Of a DNA stretch of 64,000 nt, positions 1 through 12,728 are shown one piece after another. The stretch is from Streptomyces sp. NBC_01262 (GTDB lineage: Bacteria; Actinomycetota; Actinomycetes; Streptomycetales; Streptomycetaceae). The stretch covers positions 2,770,501 through 2,834,500 of the forward strand of contig NZ_CP108462.1 in assembly GCF_036226365.1 (NCBI RefSeq), read 5' to 3'. The position numbers were made by a program, and so were the translations under genes. Within the stretch, counting starts at the first letter, position 1, and each line of letters begins with the position of its first letter. The notes below the pieces were generated by a model. That model saw only the letters and a list, made by a program, of their open reading frames with translations. It was not told the DNA's origin and made no database searches.

Positions 1-1989
1 GGCGACGAGCCAGCCCTGGATGGCGTCGCAGCCCAGGTCGCGCAGCCGCTCCCAGGTCTCGTCGTCCTCGACGCCTTCCGCGACGACCAGGAGCCCGAGC
101 GAATGGGCGAGGTCGACCGTGCAGCGCACGATCTCGGCGTCCTCGTTGTCGACGACGAGCCGGGCCACGAAGGACCGGTCGATCTTGAGCTCGCTGACCG
201 GCAGCCGCCGCAGGTGGACGAGCGAGGAATACCCCGTGCCGAAGTCGTCGAGCGACATCTTGACGCCGTGCCCGGTCAGTCCGGCCAGCGTGTCGGCGGC
301 CCGCTGCGGGTCTTCGAGGAGCACGTGTTCCGTTATCTCCAGCTGCAGCGACCCCGGCGGGACCCCGTGCCGGGCCAGCCGTGCGGCCACGGCGCCCGCG
401 AAGCCGGGCGAGTGGACGTCGCGGGGCGAGACATTGACGGCGACCGGGACCATCAGTCCCATCGCCCGCCACTTCGCGATCTGGCCGAGCGCCATCTCCA
501 GCACGTACTCCGTGAGCTGCGGCATGAGCCCGGACGTCTCGGCGATGGCGATGAAGTCCTCGGGGCTCACCCTCCCCCGCTGGGGGTGGACCCAGCGGAC
601 CAGGGCCTCAAGGCCGGCGACCTGGCCGTCGAAGCGGACCTTGGGCTGGTAGTGGAGCTCGACATCGCCCGCGTCGAGGGCGCGGCGCAGGTCGCCGAGC
701 AGCCCGAGGCGGTCGGGAGTGTTGCCGTCGCGCTTGGCCTCGTAGACCTCGACGCCGCTGCGGTCACGTTTCGCCTGGTACATGGCGACGTCGGCGCGCC
801 TCAGCAGGCCTTCGGCGTCGCTCGCGTGGTCGGGATAGACGGCGACCCCGGCGCTCGCCTCCAGGACCAGGGTCAGGCCGTCGAGACTCAGCGGTGAGCT
901 GAGGGCGGCGACCAGGGACCGCGCGATGCGCTGAGCCCGGGTCGGGGAGTCGCAGGTGGGCAGCAGTACGGCGAACTCGTCGCCGCCCAGCCGTGCGGCC
1001 TCCGCGCCACGGGGCAGGGCGAGCCGAAGGCGGTCGGCGATCTGCAGGAGCAGACGGTCTCCGGCCATGTGGCCGAGCGTGTCGTTCACGGAGCGGAACT
1101 TGTCCAGGTCGATCAGGACGAGAGCCGTCCGCTCGCCGCCGCGCTCGGCGTCGTCGATGGCGGTCCAGGCGCGCTCCAGCAGCCACTGGCGGTTGGGAAG
1201 GCCGGTCAGCGGATCCGTCAGCTGCTCCTCGGCCCTCGCGTGGGCGATCCAGAGCGTGGAGTCCAGGGCGATCAGCGGGACCGCGAAGAGCGGAAGGATC
1301 ACCGGGAGGTCGGTGGCGACGACGATGATCAGCGGCGAGATGCCGAGCAGGGCGACACCGACGAGCCCCTGCCTGATCAGGGCCGTGCGGGCGACGGTCG
1401 GCAGGCCGCCGTCGCGCGGGACGATGGCATACCACAAAAGGGTGCGGGTCGCAGCGAGGTAGAAGAGCGCGGAGACCACGACAGCCGGTACGGCGGCGAT
1501 CCCCCAAGTGGAGGGGGACCAGGGTTGTTCCACGGAAGGGTGGGTGCCGAAGGCGGCCAGGCCGAGGGAGGCCGCGCCGATGCCGAGGATGTCGACCGCG
1601 CCGTGGAGCATGGCCTGCCGCCAGCGGTGCCGGCGGGCGCAGCCGACCAGCACGACGACGGCCAGGCTGACCAGGACGGCGGGCACCCAGCCGTAGAGCA
1701 GCAGCATGGCCAGGGTGAGGGAGGCGCCGGAGCCGGTGCCGCCCCACCAGCGGTCGCGGCCCATGGCGACGAGGTGGCCGACGATGATGCCGGTGAGCAG
1801 GGCGAAGGCCCAGCCGACGGTGCCGCCGGGGAACAGCGCGTTGCCGTCGATCCTGGTCCGTACGATGCCCACGCCGAGCGCCGCCGCGGAGGCGCCCACC
1901 ACCGCGTACCTCAGTGCTGCCGATGGCAGCGCCGGCGCGGCTGGCTGGCTCAGCTGCCGCGCCGGTCCGGCGCTGTCCGTCGGTTCCAT
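1..1989 (-). CDS. rmdB: Membrane-bound GGDEF-EAL cyclic-di-GMP enzyme (RmdB-like), 3' end off window
   Basis: The protein has an N-terminal block of several hydrophobic helices (about residues 25-230), a GGDEF domain with an intact GGDEF signature near 336-340, and an EAL domain that starts with a LEALVRW-type motif. Both active-site signatures look intact, so it could make and degrade cyclic di-GMP at the membrane. The reading frame is still open at base 1, with DAIQGWLVA as the last visible residues, which is near the normal end of an EAL domain. The ATG at 1989 follows a GAGAGG site. The gene lies downstream of ligA on the same strand. This architecture and position match my memory of Streptomyces RmdB (SCO5495), a phosphodiesterase that affects development. 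The identification rests on architecture plus synteny, not on an alignment. Confidence 0.88.
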   Translation of the reverse strand, partial: MEPTDSAGPARQLSQPAAPALPSAALRYAVVGASAAALGVGIVRTRIDGNALFPGGTVGWAFALLTGIIVGHLVAMGRDRWWGGTGSGASLTLAMLLLYGWVPAVLVSLAVVVLVGCARRHRWRQAMLHGAVDILGIGAASLGLAAFGTHPSVEQPWSPSTWGIAAVPAVVVSALFYLAATRTLLWYAIVPRDGGLPTVARTALIRQGLVGVALLGISPLIIVVATDLPVILPLFAVPLIALDSTLWIAHARAEEQLTDPLTGLPNRQWLLERAWTAIDDAERGGERTALVLIDLDKFRSVNDTLGHMAGDRLLLQIADRLRLALPRGAEAARLGGDEFAVLLPTCDSPTRAQRIARSLVAALSSPLSLDGLTLVLEASAGVAVYPDHASDAEGLLRRADVAMYQAKRDRSGVEVYEAKRDGNTPDRLGLLGDLRRALDAGDVELHYQPKVRFDGQVAGLEALVRWVHPQRGRVSPEDFIAIAETSGLMPQLTEYVLEMALGQIAKWRAMGLMVPVAVNVSPRDVHSPGFAGAVAARLARHGVPPGSLQLEITEHVLLEDPQRAADTLAGLTGHGVKMSLDDFGTGYSSLVHLRRLPVSELKIDRSFVARLVVDNEDAEIVRCTVDLAHSLGLLVVAEGVEDDETWERLRDLGCDAIQGWLVA

Positions 1990-2149
1990 GCCCGTCCCTC
2001 TCGCAGCCCGCTGTGTGCCGGTGTGCCTCCCGGCTTCTCAACAGTAGGCCGCCCAAGGCTGTCTCGGGCACCGATCGGCTGCTGTTGCCCGAATGCGACC
2101 CACCCGCCCGGATCCTTCTGCTATCGCCCGAACGGGTGATGACAGCCCG

Positions 2150-5403
<3,254 letters not shown>

Positions 5404-5434
5404 GCCCGAAGCGTACGAGACGTACGAGCCCCCG

Positions 5435-6124
5435 CTAACGCCCCGGCCGGACCGTCAGGTCGTTGATCTCCGCGTCGCGCGGCAGATCGATCGCCGTCAG
5501 GATCGCCGTGGCCACCGACTCCGGGGCGATCCAGCGCGAGGCGTCGTACTCCTTGCCCTCCTGGCTGTGCACCTTCGCCTGCATGGGCGTGGCGGTGCGG
5601 CCCGGGTAGACGGTCGTGACCCGCACCCCGTTGCCGTGCTCCTCCTGGCGCAGGGCGTCGGCGAGCGCCTTGAGGCCGTGCTTGCTGGCGGCGTACGCGC
5701 CCCACTCGGCGTGCGCGTTCAGCCCGGCCCCGGAGTTGACGAAGAGGATATGGCCGCGGGCCAGGCGCAGTTGGGGCAGCAGCAGCCGGGTCAGCTCGGC
5801 GGGCGAGACCAGATTCGCCGCGAGCGTCTGGTTCCAGGTCTTGGGCGTGGTGTCCCCGACCGGGCCCAGCTCCACGATTCCGGCGATGTGCTGGAGGGAG
5901 TCCAGCCGCTCCGGCAGTTCCTGGTGCGACAGCGCCCACGACAGGCGTTCCGGCTCCGCGAGGTCTCCTACGAGGGTGCGCGCGCCCTCGTAGCGCCCGG
6001 CCAGTTCCTTGGCCCGGCCCGCGTCGCGCGCGAGCAGCCACAGTTCGTCGCCCCGGTCGAGGAGGCGCCGCGCGACGGCGGCGCCGATGCCGGAACCGGC
6101 CCCGGTGATCAGATGAGTCGCCAT
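5435..6124 (-). CDS. Short-chain dehydrogenase/reductase
   Basis: A classical SDR of 229 aa with a TGAGSGIG nucleotide-binding motif (residues 7-14), catalytic Ser131, and YxxxK as Tyr144/Lys148. The substrate cannot be read from the sequence. I placed the start at the ATG at 6124, next to the Rossmann motif. An ATG three codons earlier (6133) is also possible, because a GGGA sits close to it. The gene follows the LOG-family gene by about 16 bp on the same strand, so the two are probably cotranscribed. Confidence 0.88.
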   Translation of the reverse strand: MATHLITGAGSGIGAAVARRLLDRGDELWLLARDAGRAKELAGRYEGARTLVGDLAEPERLSWALSHQELPERLDSLQHIAGIVELGPVGDTTPKTWNQTLAANLVSPAELTRLLLPQLRLARGHILFVNSGAGLNAHAEWGAYAASKHGLKALADALRQEEHGNGVRVTTVYPGRTATPMQAKVHSQEGKEYDASRWIAPESVATAILTAIDLPRDAEINDLTVRPGR

Positions 6125-6140
6125 GCGAACCATGATCCCA

Positions 6141-6671
6141 TCACAACGCACCCTCTATATACGCGAGCGCCGAAGCCCCGTCCTCCGCGAACAGGACGAG
6201 GTCGGCCAGCGGCAGCGGCAGGAAGCCCTCCGCCTCCATCCGGGCGAACTGCTGCTTCAGGCCGTCGTAGAAGCCCGCCGTGTTGAGCAGCACCACCGGC
6301 TTGGCGTGCATCCCGTGCTTCTTCAGCTCCAGGATCTCCGTCGCCTCGTCCAGCGTCCCCGTCCCGCCCACCATGACCACGATCGCGTCGGACCGGGCCA
6401 GCAGCTGCGCCTTGCGCTCGGCGAGGTCGGCCGCGATCACCATCTCGTCGGCATTCTTACGCGCCTTGGCGGCCAGGAACTCCACCGAGATCCCGACCAG
6501 CCGGCCTCCGTTGTCCTGTACGCCGTCCGCCATCACCTTCATCAGGCCGACATCGGAGCCGCCCCAGACCAGGGTGTGGCCGCCCTTGCCGATCAACTCG
6601 GCGAACTCGCGGGCGGGTTCGGTGTAGCGGGCGTCCAGGTCGGCGGCGGAGAGGAAGACGCAGATATTCAT
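6141..6671 (-). CDS. LOG-family protein (TIGR00730 type)
   Basis: A 176-aa Rossmann-like protein of the LOG / putative lysine-decarboxylase family. Characterised members hydrolyse cytokinin nucleotides or AMP-like nucleotides to the base plus ribose 5-phosphate. The family signature PGGxGTxxE appears here as VGGTGTLDE: the glycines, Thr and Glu are kept but the leading proline is valine. The WGGSDVGLMKV segment corresponds to the family's GGxxxGLMG loop. It is the first gene of a probable pair with the SDR. The nucleotide substrate is not determined by the sequence. Confidence 0.85.
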   Translation of the reverse strand: MNICVFLSAADLDARYTEPAREFAELIGKGGHTLVWGGSDVGLMKVMADGVQDNGGRLVGISVEFLAAKARKNADEMVIAADLAERKAQLLARSDAIVVMVGGTGTLDEATEILELKKHGMHAKPVVLLNTAGFYDGLKQQFARMEAEGFLPLPLADLVLFAEDGASALAYIEGAL

Positions 6672-6728
6672 GTCCGCCAGCGTACGGCCGACGGTCAGAG
6701 GCGTCGGCCGAACGCTGACGGACAGGCC

Positions 6729-8303
6729 CTACGCGACCGACTCGGCGGATCCGCCGCGCAGGGCGACCAGGGCGAGCAGGCAGGACACCATGGCGGCGAC
6801 GCCGCAGACGACGAAGCCGATCGAGTAGCCGTGGCCGAGGGCTTCGAGGGCGAAGGGGGAGGCCGCTCCGGGCGGGGAGGCGGCGGGGACGGAGTTGACG
6901 GCAAGGGGGCCGCCCTCGGCGGCGACCTGGGCGGCGGCGGCCTTGGACTGGGCGGCGAGGTCGGAGGAGGCGAGCTTGGCGGTGAATTCGGAGGCCGCGC
7001 GGCTCAGCGCGATCGCGCCGATGACCGCCGGGCCAAGCGTGAAGCCGAAGTCGCGGAGCAGGCTGGTGGAGGCGCTGGCCATGCCCGCGTAGTGGACGGG
7101 GACGGTGTTCACGGCGGTCACCGTGATCGAGGAGACGGTGAGCGCGAAGCCGACGCCGACCAGGGCGAGCGGCAGGATGAGCGAGGTGAGGGCGCGGTCG
7201 CCGACGGGGAGGGTGGCGGCGATGAAGTCGCCGATGCCCATGAGGGCGAGGCCGCCGCCGAGGACCCAGCGGGCACTGACCTTCTCCAGGATCCGGGAGA
7301 TGAACGGCATCAGCAGCAGGGTCCAGCTGTTGAGCAGGATGAAGGCGACCGAGGACCGCAGCGGGCTCTGGTGCTGGATGGGGCCGAGCCGGATGCTGGT
7401 GGCGTAGGCGGTACCGAGGTAGCTGAACATGCCGACGACGGCGACGACCGAGGCGACGGCGAAGGCGCGGTTCCGGAAGAGGTCCAGCCGCAGCAGCGGT
7501 GAGGCGGCGCGGTTCTCGGCGGCGATGAACAGCGCGATGAAGACGGCCGCGACGACGTAGGCGATGACCACGGGGGTGGCGGTCCAGCCGTCCGTCGGGC
7601 CCTGGATGACGGCGTAGAGGAGGGCGAACAGGCCTATGCCGACCGTGATCTGGCCGGCCAGGTCGAGGGAACGGCCTTCCGGAGCGCTGGAGTTGTGGGC
7701 GTAGAGCTGGCTGATGACGGTGCTGAGCAGGGCCAGCCCGGCGACCACGTAGAAGGCCACGCGCCAGGATCCGTAGTTGCCGGTGACGCCGCCCAGGACG
7801 GGGGCTATGAAGCCGCCGCTGGACAGGGCGGCGGCCCAGATGGTGATCGTGCGGGCGCGGTCCCGGGCGGTGTGGGTGCCGGCGGCGATGACGGCGAGGG
7901 AGGTCGGGAAGAGGGCGGCGGCGCCGAGGCCGGCGATGACCTGGCCGATCCAGAGCTGGTGGACGCCGCCGGCTACGGCGGCGACGAGCTCGCCCAGGAC
8001 GAGGAGGGCCGAGCCGCCGACCAGCAGGCGCTTGCGGCCGAAGAGGTCACCGAGGACGCCGAAGGTCAGCTCAAGGACGGTGACGGGGAGCAGGAAGGCG
8101 TCCGAGATCCAGGTGAGCTGCGAACCGATGGGGTGCAGGTCCTCCTGGAAGAGGCCGTTGAGGGTGGCCGGCATCGCGAGGGCGATCTGGGCCAGGCAGA
8201 CGGCGAAGCAGCCCGCGATGAGGGTGCCGAGCGGCAAGCCGCTGCCCGGTGTGCCGGCGGCTGGTGCCTTGTCCGTGCTGATGCTGCTGGTTTCTGTGGA
8301 CAC
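6729..8303 (-). CDS. MFS drug/solute exporter, DHA2 (14-TM) type
   Basis: A 524-aa, highly hydrophobic protein with the spacing of a 14-helix major facilitator. After a hydrophilic 20-residue N-terminus come the first helix and an LTWISDAF loop, then the MFS motif A region (GDLFGRKRLLVGG) between helices 2 and 3. It resembles QacA/EmrB-type proton-driven multidrug pumps. A periplasmic-type insertion rich in Ala/Ser/Lys precedes the last helix. The GTG at 8303 has a GGGGAA site. Two perfect 10-bp direct repeats lie just upstream. The exported substrate is unknown. Confidence 0.9.
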   Translation of the reverse strand: MSTETSSISTDKAPAAGTPGSGLPLGTLIAGCFAVCLAQIALAMPATLNGLFQEDLHPIGSQLTWISDAFLLPVTVLELTFGVLGDLFGRKRLLVGGSALLVLGELVAAVAGGVHQLWIGQVIAGLGAAALFPTSLAVIAAGTHTARDRARTITIWAAALSSGGFIAPVLGGVTGNYGSWRVAFYVVAGLALLSTVISQLYAHNSSAPEGRSLDLAGQITVGIGLFALLYAVIQGPTDGWTATPVVIAYVVAAVFIALFIAAENRAASPLLRLDLFRNRAFAVASVVAVVGMFSYLGTAYATSIRLGPIQHQSPLRSSVAFILLNSWTLLLMPFISRILEKVSARWVLGGGLALMGIGDFIAATLPVGDRALTSLILPLALVGVGFALTVSSITVTAVNTVPVHYAGMASASTSLLRDFGFTLGPAVIGAIALSRAASEFTAKLASSDLAAQSKAAAAQVAAEGGPLAVNSVPAASPPGAASPFALEALGHGYSIGFVVCGVAAMVSCLLALVALRGGSAESVA

Positions 8304-8314
8304 GAAAAATTCCC

Positions 8315-8334
8315 CTTTGTACGGCTTTGTACGG
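8315..8334. promoter_or_regulatory. Tandem 10-bp direct repeat upstream of the MFS gene
   Basis: CTTTGTACGG occurs twice head to tail, 11-31 bases before the start of the MFS gene. The copies are exact and sit in the leader/promoter region, as a repressor site might. No regulator is assigned. Confidence 0.4.
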
Positions 8335-8435
8335 GGTAGCCGAGCGCAGCGGCGCCCTGGGACCCGCTGAATGTAGGGCTATTTTTCGACGGCCGTCAAG
8401 AGACTGCCCAATGTCGAGGTCCTCGGTCGAGGTCC

Positions 8436-9236
8436 TCAGGGGACCGGAATCGCGTCCAGCAGCAGGCCCGCCTCCGCGCGGGCCGGGGCCTCGTAGCGCT
8501 CGGCCAGCGTCCGGAAGAGCTCCTCGGCGCCGGCCGCCGGCCAGTTCTCCGGCAGATGCTCGGCGGGCAGGTGGGGGTCGGTACGGACCAGCTCAAGCCA
8601 GTCCGTGTGCAGCAGGAGCTGGCGGGCCAGGTCGCCTTCGGTCTCGGGGGCGGGCAGAGGGCCTGACCAGCGTTCGAGGAAGGAGCGGTACCCCTTGGCG
8701 ATGGCCTCCACGTCGAAGGCGGACTCCAGGACGGCACGCGCGTCGGTGGGGCCGGTCGCGGCGGCGCCCCGGAAGACGTTCAGATGGTCGTCCAGGCCGA
8801 GGCCCTCGACCAGCGCGGGCACGTCCACGGCACCCGGGGCCACCCACAGCCCGTTCTGCAACAGCCCGAAGCCGCCCCACACCAGACGGGACCTCAGGTC
8901 GTGCCGCTCGCGCCGCCAGGCCTCGGGGAGGGAGAAGCCGACCAGCGTCCAGGTGCCGTCCCAGGCCCGGTTGACCGCGCCGGTGTGCCAGACCCGGTCA
9001 TGGCCGTCCTGGAGCACGGCGGCGGCGCGCGGCGTGATCCCGAAGTACGTCTTGCGGCCCACCCGGTGACGCTCCAGCAGCCCCCGGCCGACCATCCGGG
9101 TGAGCGTGGACCGCACCGCGTCCTCGCCGACCCCGGCCCGGCCGAACAGCTCGATCAGGCCACCGGTGGCCAGGGCCTTGTCGTGGCCGAGGGCATGGAT
9201 GCCGAAGCAGCTCAGCATCAGCGACTGCGGATTCAC
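8436..9236 (-). CDS. PaaX-family transcriptional regulator
   Basis: A 266-aa protein with the PaaX layout: an N-terminal winged helix beginning [10 protein letters not shown] (family pattern PRSLIVTxYG), a middle domain with [12 protein letters not shown] and [15 protein letters not shown], and the C-terminal PaaX_C-like part. Characterised members repress aromatic acyl-CoA catabolism and respond to an aryl-CoA. The GTG at 9236 overlaps the mnmA stop (GTGA), so it is translationally coupled to a tRNA-modification gene. No catabolic gene is adjacent, so its target is unknown. An internal ATG at 9218 would remove the conserved PQSL motif. Confidence 0.85.
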   Translation of the reverse strand: MNPQSLMLSCFGIHALGHDKALATGGLIELFGRAGVGEDAVRSTLTRMVGRGLLERHRVGRKTYFGITPRAAAVLQDGHDRVWHTGAVNRAWDGTWTLVGFSLPEAWRRERHDLRSRLVWGGFGLLQNGLWVAPGAVDVPALVEGLGLDDHLNVFRGAAATGPTDARAVLESAFDVEAIAKGYRSFLERWSGPLPAPETEGDLARQLLLHTDWLELVRTDPHLPAEHLPENWPAAGAEELFRTLAERYEAPARAEAGLLLDAIPVP

Positions 9237-10384
9237 CTCGCGTCGAGAGTCGCTGAAGCCGGCGTACGCCGCTCGGTCGTCGCGATCGTCGCCGAGCCGA
9301 CGACCCGGGTGCCGTCGTAGAGCACGACCGCCTGGCCGGGGGCGACCCCGCGCACCGGCTCCCCGGTGAAGCGGACCCGCAGCTCGCCTTCCCCGGCCAA
9401 CTCGGCCGTGACCGGGACGTCCTCGCCGTGGGCGCGCAGCTGGGCGGTGTACGTGCCGGGGCCCACGGGCGGGGCGCCGCACCAGCGGGGGCGGATGGCG
9501 GTCAGGGCGGTGACGTCGAGGGCGTCGGCCGGGCCGACGGTGACGGTGTTGTCGACCGGCGAGATGTCCAGGACGTAGCGCGGCTTGCCGTCGGCGGCGG
9601 GGGTGCCGATGCGCAGGCCCTTGCGCTGGCCGACGGTGAAGCCGTAGGCGCCGGTGTGGCTGCCGAGCCGGGCGCCGTCCTGGTCGAGGATGTCGCCCTC
9701 GGCGGTGCCGAGGTGCTTGGCGAGGAAGCCCTGGGTGTCGCCGTCGGCGATGAAGCAGATGTCGTGGCTGTCGGGCTTCTTGGCGACCGACAGGCCGCGG
9801 GCGGCGGCCTCCTCGCGGATCTCGCCCTTGGTGGTGAGGGTGTCGCCCAGCGGGAACAGGGCGTGCGCGAGCTGGCGCTCGTCCAGCACCCCGAGGACGT
9901 ACGACTGGTCCTTGGCGGCGTCGGAGGCCCGGTGCAGCTCCCGGCTGCCGTCGGCGGCGGTGACGATGGTGGCGTAGTGGCCGGTGCAGACGGCGTCGAA
10001 GCCCAGCGCCAGCGCCTTGTCCAGGAGCGCGGCGAACTTGATCTTCTCGTTGCAGCGCAGGCACGGGTTCGGGGTCCGCCCGGCCTCGTACTCGGCCACG
10101 AAGTCCTCGACCACGTCCTCGCGGAAGCGGTCGGCCAGGTCCCAGACGTAGAAGGGGATCCCGATCACGTCGGCGGCCCGCCGGGCGTCGTGGCTGTCCT
10201 CGATCGTGCAACAGCCGCGCGCGCCGGTCCGGAAGGACTTGGGGTTCGCGGACAGCGCGAGATGGACGCCGGTCACGTCATGGCCGGCCTCGGCGGCGCG
10301 GGCGGCGGCGACGGCGGAGTCCACGCCGCCGGACATGGCGGCGAGCACGCGAAGGCGGCGGGGGGCGCTGGGAGAGTCAGTCAT
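9233..10384 (-). CDS. mnmA: tRNA-specific 2-thiouridylase MnmA
   Basis: Catalyses 2-thiolation of wobble U34 in tRNA for Lys, Glu and Gln. The 383-aa protein has the PP-loop SGGVDS (18-23), the catalytic Cys108 in PNPCLRCN and the second catalytic Cys210 in DSHDICF. It lies 24 bp after a cysteine desulfurase gene on the same strand. That enzyme would supply the persulfide sulfur, so the pair forms a coherent tRNA thiolation unit. Confidence 0.96.
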   Translation of the reverse strand: MTDSPSAPRRLRVLAAMSGGVDSAVAAARAAEAGHDVTGVHLALSANPKSFRTGARGCCTIEDSHDARRAADVIGIPFYVWDLADRFREDVVEDFVAEYEAGRTPNPCLRCNEKIKFAALLDKALALGFDAVCTGHYATIVTAADGSRELHRASDAAKDQSYVLGVLDERQLAHALFPLGDTLTTKGEIREEAAARGLSVAKKPDSHDICFIADGDTQGFLAKHLGTAEGDILDQDGARLGSHTGAYGFTVGQRKGLRIGTPAADGKPRYVLDISPVDNTVTVGPADALDVTALTAIRPRWCGAPPVGPGTYTAQLRAHGEDVPVTAELAGEGELRVRFTGEPVRGVAPGQAVVLYDGTRVVGSATIATTERRTPASATLDAR

Positions 10385-10408
10385 AGCGTTACCAGAGTAC
10401 GCGCCGGG

Positions 10409-11578
10409 TCAGACAAGCCCCGCGCTGCGGGCGCGCTCGGCCACCGGCCCGATGGCCCCGGCGAGGGCGTCCACGTCCGCCTGGGTGGAGGTGTGCCCCA
10501 GCGAGAAACGCAGCGAGCCCCGGGCGAGCAGGGGGTCGGTGCCCATGGCGAGCAGTACGTGGCTGGGCTGCGGGACGCCTGCGGTGCAGGCGGAGCCGGT
10601 GGAGCACTCGATGCCCCGGGCGTCCAGCAGCATCAGCAGGGAGTCGCCGTCGCAGCCGGGGAAGGAGAAGTGGGCGTTGGCGGCCAGCCGGCCCCCGGCC
10701 GACGGGTCGCCGTTGAGGATCGCGTCCGGGACGGCGGCCCGGACCTTGGCGACCAGGTCGTCGCGCAGCGCTCCCGCCTCCCGCGCGAAGGCCTCCCGCC
10801 GCTGGGCCGCCAGCGTCCCGGCCACCGCGAACCCGGCGACCGCGGGCACGTCCAGCGTCCCGGAGCGTACGTGCCGCTCCTGGCCGCCGCCGTGCAGCAG
10901 CGGTACGGGCGCGACCTCCCGGCGCAGCAGCAGGGCCCCCACGCCGTACGGCCCGCCGACCTTGTGGCCGGTCACCGTCATCGCGTCCAGCCCGGAGGCC
11001 GCGAAGTCCAGCTCCGCCTGGCCGAAGGCCTGCACCGCGTCGGCGTGCATCGGGATCTCGAACTCCCGAGCCACGGCGGCCAGTTCGCGGACCGGCAGGA
11101 TGGTGCCGACCTCGTTGTTGGCCCACATCACCGTCACCAGGGCGACATCCCCCGGGTCGCGCACGACCGCCTCGCGCAGCGCCTCCGGGTGCACCCGCCC
11201 GTACGCGTCCACCGGCAGCCACTCCACCCGGGCGCCCTCGTGCTCGGCCAGCCACTCCACGGCGTCCAGGACCGCGTGGTGCTCGACCGGGCTGACCAGG
11301 ATCCGCGTGCGGCGCGGGTCGGCGTCGCGGCGGGCCCAGTACAGGCCCTTGACCGCGAGGTTGTCGGACTCGGTGCCGCCGCCGGTGAAGACGACCTCGC
11401 TGGGCCGGGCGCCGAGCGCGGCGGCCAGCGACTCGCGCGACTCCTCCACGCTGCGGCGGGCCCGGCGGCCCGAGGCGTGCAGGGCGGAGGCATTGCCGGT
11501 GACGGCGAGCAGGTCGGTCATCGCCCGCACCGCCTCCGGCAGCATCGGAGTGGTGGCGGCGTGGTCGAGGTAGGCCAT
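10409..11578 (-). CDS. Cysteine desulfurase (IscS/NifS family)
   Basis: A PLP enzyme that releases sulfur from L-cysteine as a protein persulfide. It starts [11 protein letters not shown], typical of the family. The PLP lysine is Lys206 in [10 protein letters not shown]. The catalytic cysteine is Cys331 in STGSACTAG, with the SSGSAC-like loop of group I (IscS-type) enzymes. The length of 389 aa is normal. The neighbour mnmA suggests its main client is tRNA thiolation. No Fe-S scaffold gene is nearby. Confidence 0.94.
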   Translation of the reverse strand: MAYLDHAATTPMLPEAVRAMTDLLAVTGNASALHASGRRARRSVEESRESLAAALGARPSEVVFTGGGTESDNLAVKGLYWARRDADPRRTRILVSPVEHHAVLDAVEWLAEHEGARVEWLPVDAYGRVHPEALREAVVRDPGDVALVTVMWANNEVGTILPVRELAAVAREFEIPMHADAVQAFGQAELDFAASGLDAMTVTGHKVGGPYGVGALLLRREVAPVPLLHGGGQERHVRSGTLDVPAVAGFAVAGTLAAQRREAFAREAGALRDDLVAKVRAAVPDAILNGDPSAGGRLAANAHFSFPGCDGDSLLMLLDARGIECSTGSACTAGVPQPSHVLLAMGTDPLLARGSLRFSLGHTSTQADVDALAGAIGPVAERARSAGLV

Positions 11579-11659
11579 GATGGCCCCGATTCTATCCGGG
11601 GCGGCCGGCCGGCCTTCATACCGTGTCCGTGGCGCGCACCGCCCCATCGGCCAGGCCTC

Positions 11660-12694
11660 TTACTCCGGCGCGTTCTCCGGGTGGTGGCAGGCCACCTGGT
11701 GGCCGGTCCGCAGGGCCACCAGCGGCGGCTCTGTCGTCTTGCAGACCTCCGTCGCCTTCCAGCAGCGGGTGTGGAACCGGCAGCCCGAGGGCGGGGAGAT
11801 CGGCGAGGGCACGTCGCCGGTGAGGAGGATCCGCTTGCGCTGGGTACGCCGCTTGGGGTCCGGCACCGGCACCGCGGACATCAGCGCGTTGGTGTACGGG
11901 TGCATCGGCTTGCCGTACAGGCTCTCGCGGTCCGCGATCTCCACGATCTTGCCGAGATACATCACCGCGATCCGGTCCGAGACGTGCCGGATGACCGACA
12001 GGTCGTGCGCGATGATCACATACGTGAGCCCGAGCTCGCTCTGCAGGTCGTCGAGCAGGTTGACCACCTGCGCCTGGATGGACACGTCCAGCGCCGAGAC
12101 CGGCTCGTCCGCGACCACCAGCTTCGGCTTGAGCGCCAGCGCCCGCGCTATGCCGATGCGCTGCCGCTGGCCGCCGGAGAACTCGTGCGGATAGCGGTTG
12201 TAGTGCTCGGGGCTGAGGCCCACCAGTTCCAGCAGGTCCTGGACCGCCTTCTTGGTCCCGTGCTCGGTCTCGACCTTCTGCAGCCGGAAGGGCGCGCTGA
12301 CGATGGTGCCGACCGTGTGCCGCGGGTTCAGCGAGGAGTACGGGTCCTGGAAGATCATCTGTACGTCGCGCCGCATCGGGCGCATCGCCGACGTACCCAG
12401 GTGGGTGATGTCCCGGCCCTCGAACTCGACCTTGCCGCCGGTCGGCTCCAGCAGCCGGGTGATCAGCCGGCCCATGGTGGACTTGCCGCAGCCCGACTCG
12501 CCCACCACGCCCAGCGTCTCACCGGGCATGACCTGGAAGTCGAGCCCGTCGACGGCCCTGACCGCTCCGACCTGACGGCGCAGCAGGCCCTTGTTGATCG
12601 GGAAGTGCTTGACCAGGCCGCTCACCTTGAGCAGCGGCTCCGTCGCGCCTACGTTGTCCTGGATGTCCTTGCCTTCGGACACGGTGTCGGTCAC
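11660..12694 (-). CDS. Oligopeptide/dipeptide ABC transporter ATPase (OppF/DppF type)
   Basis: A 344-aa ABC ATPase with Walker [10 protein letters not shown], signature [15 protein letters not shown], Walker B LVVADEP and the C-terminal oligo-HPY region ([12 protein letters not shown]...CRFHTRC) typical of OppD/F proteins. It is the last gene of a five-gene minus-strand operon (permease, binding protein, permease, two ATPases). Pairing with the adjacent ATPase would form the heterodimeric motor for peptide uptake. The GTG start at 12694 lies 34 bp after its partner. Confidence 0.93.
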   Translation of the reverse strand: MTDTVSEGKDIQDNVGATEPLLKVSGLVKHFPINKGLLRRQVGAVRAVDGLDFQVMPGETLGVVGESGCGKSTMGRLITRLLEPTGGKVEFEGRDITHLGTSAMRPMRRDVQMIFQDPYSSLNPRHTVGTIVSAPFRLQKVETEHGTKKAVQDLLELVGLSPEHYNRYPHEFSGGQRQRIGIARALALKPKLVVADEPVSALDVSIQAQVVNLLDDLQSELGLTYVIIAHDLSVIRHVSDRIAVMYLGKIVEIADRESLYGKPMHPYTNALMSAVPVPDPKRRTQRKRILLTGDVPSPISPPSGCRFHTRCWKATEVCKTTEPPLVALRTGHQVACHHPENAPE

Positions 12695-12728
12695 AGACTG
12701 GCCCTTCGTTCACAGCAGTACGTAGCCG

